From: Patella vulgata | Lineage: Eukaryota > Mollusca > Gastropoda > Patellidae | DNA: 64,000 nt | Direction: 5' to 3' | NCBI RefSeq assembly: GCF_932274485.2 | Contig: NC_065882.2 | Span: forward strand, 41,820,593 to 41,884,592 | Made by a program: the position numbers and the translations under genes | Shown: positions 1 through 10,152 of the stretch, piece by piece | Position numbering within the stretch: position 1 is the stretch's first letter | Layout of the letters: each line of letters starts with the position of its first letter | Notes under the pieces: model-generated | Told to the model about the DNA's origin: nothing | The model's database searches: none | Seen by the model: only the letters and a program-made list of their open reading frames with translations

Positions 1-730
1 GTCCACAAGCTAAAACGCGATTTTTCGTACAATCAGGGGCCATAATTCAGGAAGTTACGGTCCGAAATCCACGAATATCAAAAGGAATAGAGATCTTTGG
101 GTTATAAAAATACATTTCAAGTTTCAACAAAATCGGATAAAAATTGTGACCTGTATAGGGTCCACAACCTTGATATACCATATTTTTACGCTATTTGAGA
201 ACGAAGGGCGGCCATTTTGTCTGTCAGTTTTGGACCGATTTTCACGAAATTCGAACTCAGACGTCCTTGGGGTGTAACGGTGGTATAATTATACGGTTTT
301 TTAAATCGGATAAATATTATGACCTTTATATGGTCCACAAGCTAGAAACGCGATTTTCGTAAATCAGGGGCCATAATTCAGGAAGTTATGGTCCGATATG
401 CGCGAATATCGAAAGGTACCGAGATCTGTGGGTTATAAACATACATTTCAAGTTTAAATCAAATCGGATAAAAATTGTGACCTCTATAGTGTTCACAAGC
501 TAAAAATGTGATTTTTCGTACAACCAAGAGCCATAATCCATGAAGTTACAGTCCGATACATGCCAATATCGAAAGGAACCGAGATCTTGGGGTGATAAAC
601 CTATATTTCAAGTTTCATTGAAATCGGATAAAAATTGCGACCTGTAGAGTGTTCACAAACAATTGTGGACGGACGGACGGACAGGGGCGACGACAATATA
701 CGTCCACATAAAAATGTGGGCGTATAAAAA
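1..730 (+). mobile_element. pearl-like family A element, 3' part
   Basis: Tandem family A core halves (GGCCATAATTCAGGAAGTTA ... CGAATATCGAAAGG ... GATCTTTGGGTTATAAAC), then CAATTGTGGACGGACGGACG, GACGACAATATACG and the hairpin ending GTGGGCGTATAAAAA at 730. The 5' part lies left of the window. Confidence 0.85.
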
Positions 731-754
731 GGGCACTGTCGAAAATTAGTAACC

Positions 755-930
755 CTATGTAGGTCCGGTACAGATGATTCAGGAATTCCACAAGGATCAG
801 TCCTTGGACCTGTCCTTTCTGTAATGTATACTAAGAATTTAGGACAACTAATCGGTAATCATGGTCTGGAGGCTCAGTGCAGAGCGGTGTCCATCAAATG
901 GGCACAAAACCAGACCCAACTTTTCTAGAG
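755..930 (+). mobile_element. LINE reverse-transcriptase scrap (CR1/L2-like)
   Basis: Plus-strand translation gives DSGIPQGSVLGPVLSVMYTK then NLGQLIGNHGLEAQC. This is the RT block GxPQGSVLGP(L/V)L that precedes the catalytic YADD. The YADD position itself is eroded (the downstream residues resemble ...QTQLF). A short dead fragment directly after the pearl-like end. Confidence 0.7.
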
Positions 931-1007
931 TAAAATTTTGCGTAGAATACGAGGCCGAGTGGTAACCAGTCCGCCGTTGGGGCATTTTCGAGATAATCAG
1001 GGTCAAA

Positions 1008-2240
1008 CGTCAAATGAGATCATTTGCACTGAAAGTGAATGCGCAGCCATTCTTGTATCACGAAAACATGCCGAAAATGATCGAAAGTAACCAGCCTTTC
1101 AATAAAAATGTTAACTTACTAAATTCACCTTTGTTCTTTGTGACCCCGGAGACCAAAAGGTCGAATTGTCCGTTTTTTTGCACTATGAAGATTTAAAGCA
1201 ATAAAATGTCAGGGTAAAATATAAAAATTAAAGCGAAACCTGTTCTAATTAATAAAAGGAACATTTAAAACTTATCTTTATTTGGTCTTAGCACCGTACA
1301 TTTACTTTAGGACGTCGAAAAAGAACTTGCATAACAGAACCAAAACACTTCGAAACCCGTTTTTCAAAAGTGCATAAAAACTGTCAAATCAAAATCTCTC
1401 GATTAAGTTTCACAACGATTGCTATACATAAGGAAACTAGTTGTGCGAAAAAAGGGGGGTTGGATGACCGAATGGTTAGCACGCGCGCACTGTATCATAC
1501 GGTGTGTCATTGAGTCAACTGGCGGTGTTTCGAATCCCCGGTTGTACGTGGCAAGGAGTAGGGTCGCCTGTCCAACCTCGTGGGTTTTCTCCGGGTCCTC
1601 CTACTGCTAAGGACCCCTACGCGCAAGCGAATTATTGAAATAAAATTGAACCATGTGTTAGTCCCGAAATGACCTAGTTTGTGTCGAGTGGACGTTAAAC
1701 CCAATTTCTCTCTCTCTCTGTGCGAAAAAAACAATTGAATAGTTTCATAGCTGAACTCCAGCCTGCAGGCCGCGTCACGAAGTCTGCCAAACTTTTCTCC
1801 GGTAACATTTACCAATACGACATTTATATCCCGTGAGCTATTATGTACAATGCATCCGTTGGTTTTATCTGTGTCCATGTTCCGGCAAAATTCATCAAAA
1901 CTCATATAAAAAATTTGCAAACCTTTAATCAGGTCGTATGATACGTGTTTTCTGGTCACACACATTAACGTTGGTTTTCCCAGATTGGGATTCCCGGAAA
2001 TCCACATGGCCTGCAGGCTTGAGTCCAACGATGAAAATATGCAATTGTTTTTCGTACAACTAGTTTCATTATGTATAACAATCGTTGTTAAACTAAATCA
2101 GGGAGATTTTGATTTGACATTTTGGCCTCCGGAGTCACAAAGAACAAAGGTGAATTTAGCAAGTTAACATTTTTATTGAAATGTTGATTACTTTCGATCA
2201 TTTTCAGCATGTTTTGTAGAATTTGCTTTCATTACGACGG
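1008..2240. repeat. foldback (inverted-repeat) element carrying a SINE
   Basis: The left arm (1008-1175 and about 1376-1785) is the reverse complement of the right arm (about 1995-2240). Shared blocks include ACAACGATTG.TATACATAA and TCCGGAG/CTCCGG near the outer parts. The left arm is split by about 200 unrelated bases and by the SINE at 1454-1718; the right arm is the uninterrupted copy. No coding potential. Confidence 0.7.
1454..1718 (+). mobile_element. tRNA-derived SINE, type 1 (Meta-domain-like), full length
   Basis: Head with box A-like GACCGAATGGTTAGCACG and box B-like GTTTCGAATCCCC, a central conserved block (GTAGGGTCGCCTGTCCAACC, GTGGGTTTTCTCCGGGT), then GAGTGGACGTTAAACCC and a TC-repeat tail. 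Flanked by a perfect 12-bp duplication TGTGCGAAAAAA (1442-1453, 1719-1730). The central block resembles what I recall of the MetaSINE superfamily; not verified. Confidence 0.85.
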
Positions 2241-2378
2241 CGTTGAGTGGGATTATATGGGGCGAAATTTCCCCCATAATTCTAACTCCTAACCTAGTAG
2301 TTGTGCGTATGCTAATATGCTTACTTCTATGCATGTAACTTCTTACTAACACATGTTAAATTGGCTATTTACACATGT

Positions 2379-3218
2379 AACCAGCGGCTGCCAGGCAGGA
2401 TACGCCCACATTTTCGAGAGATGGATAGAGAACAAGCTAAAAAGAAAGTGATTTTTCCTACAATCAAGGGCCATAATTCAGGAAATTACAATTTGATATG
2501 CGCAAATATCCAAAGGAACCGAGATCTTTGGGTCATAAACTTACATTTCAAGTTTCAACAAAATCAGATAAAAATTATGACCTCTATAGGGTCCACAACC
2601 TTGATATACCATATTTTTGCGCTATTTGAGAACGGAGGGCGGCCATTTTGTCTGTTTTGGGCCGATTTTCACGAAATTCGAACTCGGCCGTCCTTAGGGT
2701 GTAAGGGTGATATAATAACACGTTTTTTTTTAAATCGGATAAAAATTATGACCTCTATAGGGTCCACAAGCCAAAAAACACGATTTTTAGTACAATCAGG
2801 GGCCATAATTCAGGAAGTTACGTTCCGATATGCACGAATATCGAAAGGAACCGAGATCTTTGGGTTATAAGCATACATTTCAGGTTTCATCAAAATCGGT
2901 TCAAAATTGTGACTTCTATAACGTCCACAAGCTAAAAACGTGTTTTTTCGTACAATCAGGGGCCATAATCCATAATTGGATAAAAATTGTGACCTCTACA
3001 GTGTTCACAAGCTAAAAACGTGATTTTTCGTACAATCAGGGGCCATAATCCATGAAGTTACAGTCCGATACATGCCAATATCGAAAGGAACCGAGATCTT
3101 TGGGTGATAAACCTATATTTCAAGTTTCATTGAAATCGGATAAAAATTGTGACCAGACGGATGGACGGACAGGGGCGACGACAATATACGTCCACATGAA
3201 AATGTGGGCGTATAAAAA
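2379..3218 (+). mobile_element. pearl-like family A element, both ends present
   Basis: 5' cap CCAGCGGCTGCCAGGCAGGA plus TACGCCCACATTTT, about five core half-units, then the ACGG-rich stretch and 3' hairpin ending GGGCGTATAAAAA. It sits in the left arm of a larger inverted repeat whose right arm (about 6900-6960) keeps the empty site, showing no target duplication. Confidence 0.88.
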
Positions 3219-3731
3219 TGCTAATTTATGACTTATTTTTTTAAATATTGCAGTTAGTTAGAATTTGTATTTTGTTCTATTTCCATTATTACTTTTAATC
3301 TATTGTGGGCAGTTTAGCTTCGTTAACATTTTGACATTTTACAAATGTTTCGCGGTAAAGGCGCCATAATTCTAAGCTCATTTTGGTAACAGACCGCGCT
3401 GTTTACAATTGTATGGTGGCTCATTTGGAACATGTCTGTCGACAGACATGACGACATTTTTTGTGAAAAATAATAAAAATATTTTAGGTACAATATCAAA
3501 CTATTTTCAATAAATAAATAGGCTATTTTATCATGCATTTTCACAAACAATTAACTGTCGATTGTTTTGGCCTATTTGTTTTCTAAAAGAATAATATATA
3601 CGTCATGCATGAAATTGAATACATCAATATAAATCGGTCATCCCCTCAAAATTGTGAAATATTTTACGCACACAAATAAAGTATTTATGATATCATTGAA
3701 GTAATCTATATCGGACCAGGCTTCCAAATCA

Positions 3732-3980
3732 TCGGGAGCCGCGGTGTCTCGGTGAGTAAGTCACTGGCTCGGTTACCAGAAGGTCCCGGGTTCGCTCCCG
3801 GAGTTGGAAGAGAAAGTTCCTCAGGTTTTCTGGCCTGCTTTCCACCTGTCAGTGCCTGACAAGGAACACTGTCGCGCCCCTGTCCGTACAAAATGACCAG
3901 AAATTGCACACTTCATGACGTGTGCCCATCTTCATTAGCAAAGTCGGTGCGTAACAGCAGGACGTTAAACTTTATTTCAT
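3732..3980 (+). mobile_element. tRNA-derived SINE, type 2, full length
   Basis: Head GAGCCGCGGTGTCTCGGTGA with box B GGGTTCGCTCCC, a middle with GTTGGAAGAGAAAGTTC and GTCAGTGCCTGACAAGGA, tail GCAGGACGTTAAACTTTATT. Flanked by 10-bp duplication TTCCAAATCA (3722-3731, 3981-3990). Confidence 0.82.
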
Positions 3981-4208
3981 TTCCAAATCACCGGTTTTGT
4001 GTTAGGATGTAGGAAGACTTTTGGTGATTGGGCGAGCGATTCACCGCCCTTATTGACCCCATTCTATAGGGTCATAACTAAACGAATTTAAAGTTGGTAT
4101 AGTTCTACATTGTTTACACTCTCTCATCAAAGTCCCATATTATGTTTCCGTTTAGGGGTTCCGGGGTAATCGTCACCACCCCTCCCCTCCTATATTTTAA
4201 TGTTTCCA

Positions 4209-4595
4209 AATGAAATAAAATTAAATGAAATGAAATGGAGTTTAATGTCCTACTGTTCTGCTCCGAACTGGGCTAATGAAGACGGGCATACGCCATACAG
4301 TGTGCTATGAGGGAAATTTTGCTCGGACAGCGGCACTGCGGTCTACTCTTATATCGAATTTCAACTGTCAAGGGATCTTTTACGTGCACTCCAATGTGTA
4401 CAAGGGACCTCGGCTTTTCGTTCCATCTGAACGACTAGACAGCTGTCCTTGTCAGGCCCTCGGCCCTGCATCACTGACAAAGGGGAACCATGCCGGAAAA
4501 ACGGGATGAACTTTCTCGGCCAATGCAGGGATCGAACACCCGATCTCCAGGCTAGCAAGCCAGCGTCATACCTACTTAGCCACGGTGACCCACCA
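4209..4595 (-). mobile_element. tRNA-derived SINE, type 2 long form, full length
   Basis: Minus-strand head GTGGGTCACCGTGGCTAAGT, box B GGTGTTCGATCCC, then AAAGTTCATCCCG, a central block with ATCCCTTGACAG and a TTTCATTTCATTTAATTT tail. Flanked by a 12-bp duplication TTAATGTTTCCA (4197-4208, 4596-4607). Confidence 0.85.
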
Positions 4596-6121
4596 TTAAT
4601 GTTTCCATAGGGTAGTATAGACAAATATGGGTTCGATTTTGGCACTTATCTCACGATAACATTTTGGATTATAGCTCCTGATCGTACGAAAATCGCACAA
4701 ATAGCTTGTGGGTCACAATTTTTATTTGATTTATTTTAAAACTAAAATTGTATGTTATATCCGAAGGAACTCAAACAGGTTCAATTTTGGCACATATTGG
4801 ACCGTAATTTCCTGGATTTTAGACCCCGAAGAGATCATAATTTTGATTCTTTTTCGAAAACATTGTGAACGCGATATAGGCTATAGTTTTTAACAGATTT
4901 TTTTTTTATCCAATTAGGTTATGGCCCCTTACCCGAAAACCCCTTCAATATTCAACCTTCTGTAAAATATAAAATATTGTTTATAAACCAAAACAAACAC
5001 AATAAAAGCTTAGAATAATTTACTTTTGCACGTAAAATACTTTATTTTTTCTTTTAGTGAAAATAATAGCCTAATTTTTATTTTTAAAATTGTCGAGAAT
5101 GACTTACTTTTGTACCTATGTTTAAAAGCAAAATTGTCGTGTTTTTGGGTTACATAAAAAGGCACAACTTCACATGTCCTCAATGGATCACCATATAATA
5201 ATCAGCGCCACCTGTTACCATAATGAGAGTTAGAATTATGACTTATCATAACGGGTTAAAAGGGAGTCATAATTTTAACGCACATTATGCTAACAGATGG
5301 CGCTGTTTATTATATGATGGCTCATTGGGGACATGTAAAATCTCGCCCTTTTCATTACGGGCCTGCCGTCAGACATGACATTTTTCTGTCAAAAATACTA
5401 AAATATTTTACGTACAAAAGCAAATTATTCTAGATATTTTTCAGATGAATAAATAGGCTACTTTGTCGTGCATTTGCCCTAATACGGCCTTATCGATTGA
5501 TTTAGCCTCTTTTTTTTTTGCAAAAGTTATTTTGTGTGTTTGTTTTGGTTTATAAACAATATCTTACTTTATTTTAGATTGAATTGAGAAACGGGAAATG
5601 ATAATTCAGATTTAAAACAATGCAAAGCTCCCCCCCCCCCCCCACACACCAACCCAAATTCGTTTGGCCTTTATCCAATTAGTTATGACACCAAGCTTTG
5701 GAATGAGATTAAAACGATCAATTCAAGTGGCTAATCCGATGATTGGAAATTTAACATGCAAGAGCTTAATCTGCCTATTGCAGGTCTTTCTTTAGGTCTG
5801 AAATGTTATCTAAATTATTAATTAGCCATTAATTAACTTATCCAGACCATAATCAACTGTCGATGTCATCGCTAGCCTGCGATGTTTACTGGATTAGGAT
5901 CTGATCTGCTGCTCAACGCTCATTCATGATTAAATCAAAAAATGGATAATCGAGATTATGGGTTTTTATTTTCGTACTGACTTTAGTAATGATGATCGAA
6001 GCTAGGCCCAAATTCAATCGCTAAATTATCGGTTCAGAGGGGAACTGAAATTTTCTGCAAATTCTTTTTACATTAGTCAGCTCCTTGGGCCTATCTATTC
6101 TCCCATAATTTATCTTTAAAT

Positions 6122-6398
6122 TAACTGTGCTAATCAAGACGGGAATATACCATGAAGTGTGCAGTGTGAGGTGATTTTGAACGGACAGCGGCGCTACGGC
6201 CTACTTTTATTTCAAATCCCAACGTCCAGGGTTCTTTAACGTGCACACTATTAGAACGACTAGACAGTGATCCTTGTCAGGAACCCAGTCTTGCACCACT
6301 GAAAAGGGGAAATCACGCCGAAAAACCCGTAGAACTTTCTCTTCCAACACCGGGAGCGAACCCGAGACCGAGTCAGGGACATACTAACCGAGCCACCG
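6122..6398 (-). mobile_element. tRNA-derived SINE, type 2, diverged
   Basis: Minus-strand head GCGGTGGCTCGGTTAGTATG, box B GGGTTCGCTCCC and TTGGAAGAGAAAGTTCTACG; the body matches the long form (GTGTGCAGTGTGAGG on the plus strand). The poly-ATTTC tail is lost. Its head abuts the right arm of the inverted-repeat complex. Confidence 0.72.
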
Positions 6399-7074
6399 CT
6401 CGCTAAAATAATATCAAAAATACTTTACTTGTGTGCGAAAAATATTTCATAAGTTTGAGGGGGAAAAGATACGCTAAACTTATCATTACCATTCACTGTA
6501 TGACGTAATGAGTTCTTTCTATATATTTTATTTTTCTTTTAGAAACAAAATATGCCAAATCGATATAGCAGTATATTGGAAAATGCACGACAGGGAAGCC
6601 TATTTAAAAATATATTCTAAAAATATCTATAACAGTTTGCTTTTGTACATAAAATATTTTATGATTTTTATCTGTCGGGTTATGAAAAAGGCGAGATTTT
6701 ACATGTCCCTAATCAGCCTCCATACAATAAATAGCGTCATCTGTTACCAAAATGAGCTTAGAATTATGACCGCTTTACCGCGAAACATTTGTGAAATGTC
6801 AAAATGTTAACGAAACTATACACACTACAATAAATTAAATGTAATAATGGAAATAGAACAAAATACAAATTCTAACTGCAATATTTAAAAAATAAGTTAT
6901 ATAAATTAGCACTTTTACATGTGTAAATAGCCAATTTAACATGTGTTAGTAAGAACTTTCATGTATAGAAGTAAGCATATTAGCATACGCATTACTAGGT
7001 TAGAAGTTAGAATTATGGGGGAAATTCCGCTCCATAGGATTAGGTCTAATCAAACGAAACACTGCGAGCAGTAT

Positions 7075-8057
7075 GCTACAATAGTGACCTTACGCGCATA
7101 TGCTATTTGTTTTTGTCTCTTTGAAATATCACTTGATTCGTTTGTCAAGTATAGACAGATGTACATGACTACTATATAAAATACACTATTTAGTTTTTAC
7201 GATTTGCTGTTCAAAAATTCATCATCCTTCTACTAAATTAATTATATTGACCAAGAACAGCTCTTTTGGCATTTACATTAAATTAAACTTTTCAAACTTC
7301 ACCGTTTAAAAATTTTTAACGGTGTAATTGTGAGCGAAGTGTTCATAATTAGATACTAATTAGTTAGATAGATAGATGATTAGATAGATAGATTGTAAAG
7401 TATAGCGATATTTTTTAATTTGAAATACTTATTGGTAATAAGTATTTGTAGTTTTGATAATGGAACATTTTTAAAACGTGAATTATTTGATAAAAGTATA
7501 TAATGCCTTTATATTTATTTGTTTATTTCTATTATGGCTTGTTCTTTGTGGAACTGAAACCCACGTTAGTTTGGTTCCCAGTGCCCTGTTACACTTTTCA
7601 TTGTGTAAATAAAGTGGGTTTTTTTTCGTCATTTTTGGACAAAAATGGAGATTATTTACTACTTAACAGGTTCGAGTGCCACCAAATTTTTTTCTTGATC
7701 TTAATACTATGGACCATTGCCTTTTCAGTCAGCATTCCCAAAAAAATTCTTACACCTGCAGTTGGTGAGATATAGATAGAATAAAATGACATACCTAAAT
7801 TGAGCTATTCTGGTACCTTGCAGGCTAAGTCCCTATACCAAAAACCTCTTGATGAAAGTCTATCAAACTTTCAGAATGTATACTCACTAACCATATCTAC
7901 TACCCTATTAAGTTTCATTAATCTAGTCCCCGTAGTTTAGTTGTACCCCAATTGAAAAATGTCCTGAAAATGACATTTTTTTGGCTTTTTTTGGTCTTAA
8001 AATTTAAAAAAAAATTGTGGCAGTGTGGTTGGGAGGGGTGACTCATCATACATAAAA
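7075..8057. other. intergenic, no gene recognised
   Basis: AT-rich sequence with a short GATA-repeat run near 7365-7395 and several homopolymer tracts. Open frames here (such as 7503-7775) show no recognisable motif or splice context. Confidence 0.5.
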
Positions 8058-9136
8058 CCAGCGGCTGCCAGGCAGGATACGCCCACATTTTGCAAGAGAT
8101 GGATAGAGAACAAGCTAAAAACAAACAGGATTTTTTGAACAATCAGGGGCAATAATCAAGAAAGTTATGGTCTGAAATGCCCAAATATCAAACGGGACTG
8201 AGATCTTTGGGATATAAAGATATGTTTAAAGTTTCAACAAAATCAGATAAAAATTGTGACCTCTAGAGGGTCCACAACCTTCGTAGCATACTTTTACACA
8301 ATTTGCGTACAAAGTGCGGCCATTTTGTCGGGCAGTTTCATTTCGATTTTCCCGAAATTCGGTTCAACCTTCGTTATGGTGGAATGGTGATATATTTAAA
8401 GGGTTTTTAAAATCGGAAAAAAAAATTGTGACCTCTAGAGAATCTGCATGCTAAAAATGCGATTTTTCAAACAATCTGGAGCCATAATCCAGGAAGTTAC
8501 GGTGTAACGGTGATATATTCGAACGTTTTTTTAAATCGGATAATAATTGTGACCTCTAGAGGGACCACAGGCTAAAAACGCGATTTTTTGTACATTCAAG
8601 GGCCATAATTCAGGAAGATACAATCCGATATGTGCGAATATCGAAAGGAACCAAGATCTTAGGTTATAAACATGTATTTCAACTTTCATCAAAATCGGAT
8701 CAAAATTGTGACCTCTATAGAGGGTCCAAAACCTTGATTTAGCAGATGTTTACACCATATGCGTACGAGGGGCGGCCATTTTGTCCAGCAGTTTTGGCCC
8801 GATTTTCACGAAATTTGAAGTCAACAGACAGTATGGAGTAACAGTGATATATTCGAAAGTTTTTTTTAAGTCGAATAATAATTGTGACCTCTAGAGGGAC
8901 CACAAGCTAAAAACACGATTTTTGTACAATCAAGGGCCATAATCCATGAAGTTACAGTCCGATACATGCCAATATTGAAAGGAACCAAAACCTTAGGGTG
9001 ATAAACCTATATTTCACGTTTCATTGAAATCGGATAAAAATTGTGACCTGTATAGTGTTCACAAACAATTGTAGATGGACGGACGGACAGGGGCGACGAC
9101 AATATACGTCCACATGAAAATGTGGGCGTATAAAAA
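8058..9136 (+). mobile_element. pearl-like family A element, both ends present
   Basis: 5' cap CCAGCGGCTGCCAGGCAGGA with TACGCCCACATTTTGC, at least six core half-units including the alternate half (GGGGCGGCCATTTTGTCC ... GATTTTCACGAAATTTGA), then GGACGGACGGACAGGGGCGA and the 3' hairpin. It is followed directly by a family B remnant. Confidence 0.87.
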
Positions 9137-9139
9137 TGG

Positions 9140-9417
9140 TGAAAATCGGTCATCCACTGCATGTGCCGGTCCCTGCATGGTTCTCTCGCAAACGCATTCT
9201 TAAACACTGTGTATAAATTTAAAGTCAATCGGATATTAACTTAGCCTGTAGAGCATCTACAAGATATTTTTTGAAGTGATCAAGAGCCATAACTCTGGCA
9301 GTAATTATCAGAAATCAATAAAAATCAATAGGATTCTTTATATCATGACCTCACACCGGACCACCAGATGGGGGTGACAACAATATACGATCACATTTCC
9401 ATGTGAGCTTATAAAAA
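9140..9417 (+). mobile_element. pearl-like family B 3' fragment
   Basis: One to two family B core units (CATAACTCTGGCAGTAATTA, AAACACTGTGTATAAATTTA), then GGGGGTGACAACAATATACG and a decayed hairpin ending GAGCTTATAAAAA. Confidence 0.75.
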
Positions 9418-9992
9418 CCAAACTTAAGACTGATTGTCTAAGGTCATGAAATTAAGGTGTATGCCACAGGTTTATTTATTTAACCTCACCTTTTAGCAAC
9501 AAATAACTCTGGTTATGATCAACAACATATTTATTTACATAGGATTGGCTAGAAACAGTAACAATGACTGCTTTTACATATTTATTCTGCTAAATATTTG
9601 GGAGATGACAAGAGATTTTTTATCCGTCCTAGTACCAATTAGTAGTAAACATGGTAAAAATGACCTTATAATCAATTTAATTCTAATCAGTATTATTTTA
9701 TACAAATATTACCTTGAATTATTTATAAACTCAAGTTTACATTCACCTTATTTTAGTCGAGGCCTGTATCTTCCTCTGACATTTTCTAAAACTAGTTGGT
9801 ATTTTAAAAGATAATGAACAAAATTTCAACAATTTCTTAAAACCTACTAGGAGAATAAGATATTCATGTTTTTTTAAGAGCATGCATGTAAGAAAAGATA
9901 ACACTAGTTTTATAATAAAAATATTTGCATATTTATCAAAAACCTATACACATATACATTATTAACCAAATTTATAAAGAATATAAAACAGT
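9418..9992. other. PUM3 3' UTR / downstream flank
   Basis: Very AT-rich. On the minus strand it follows the PUM3 stop; AATAAA-type motifs occur at about 9586-9581 and 9534-9529. No other gene visible. Confidence 0.4.
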
Positions 9993-10152
9993 TTACAAGT
10001 CTATCATGCGTGGTTTGGAAGATGTAGGATTTTCTAATTTCTGAAGCAACACTTGGGCTCCCTTGAAATTCAATTTGCGTAAGGATTTTTTTATAGGTAT
10101 CAACTGTTGTGTGACTGCCTCTGTGACTTCTGCACATTCTAATTCAATCAAA
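9993..10152 (-). CDS. PUM3: PUM3 terminal coding exon 17
   Basis: Encodes NLIELECAEVTEAVTQQLIP then KGAQVLLQKLEN and a short tail SSKPRMIDL ending at TAA (9995-9993). Human counterpart: SLIPTLEKTKSTSKGIEILLEKLST. Acceptor ACTTTCAG. Minus-strand AATAAA motifs near 9586-9581 and further left could end the transcript. The intron before it is 8.9 kb. Confidence 0.92.

Larger units (their letters stand above)
2220..7075. repeat. nested inverted-repeat complex (about 4.9 kb)
   Basis: The left arm (about 2240-3720, minus the pearl-like insertion) pairs with the right arm (about 6400-7065). An inner palindrome (about 4965-5245 against 5270-5580, centre near 5262) carries a third and fourth version of the same arm sequence, including GCGC(C/T)A(C/T)CTGTTA and TTTATAAAC. 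SINEs sit at mirrored places, 3732-3980 and about 6122-6398. No transposase frame seen. Likely copies of one foldback family inserted near each other or inverted-duplicated. Confidence 0.7.

Noticed and set aside
1451-1540. possible tRNA gene
   Set aside because: A and B box-like motifs are present but the acceptor stem does not pair and the sequence is the head of a repeated SINE.
1507-2028. 173-codon minus-strand frame
   Set aside because: It runs antisense through a SINE and a foldback arm; the peptide is the SINE's complement.
8058-9136. CRISPR-like or regulatory satellite array
   Set aside because: Repeats are about 165 bp with no spacer pattern; both caps show it is a mobile element.
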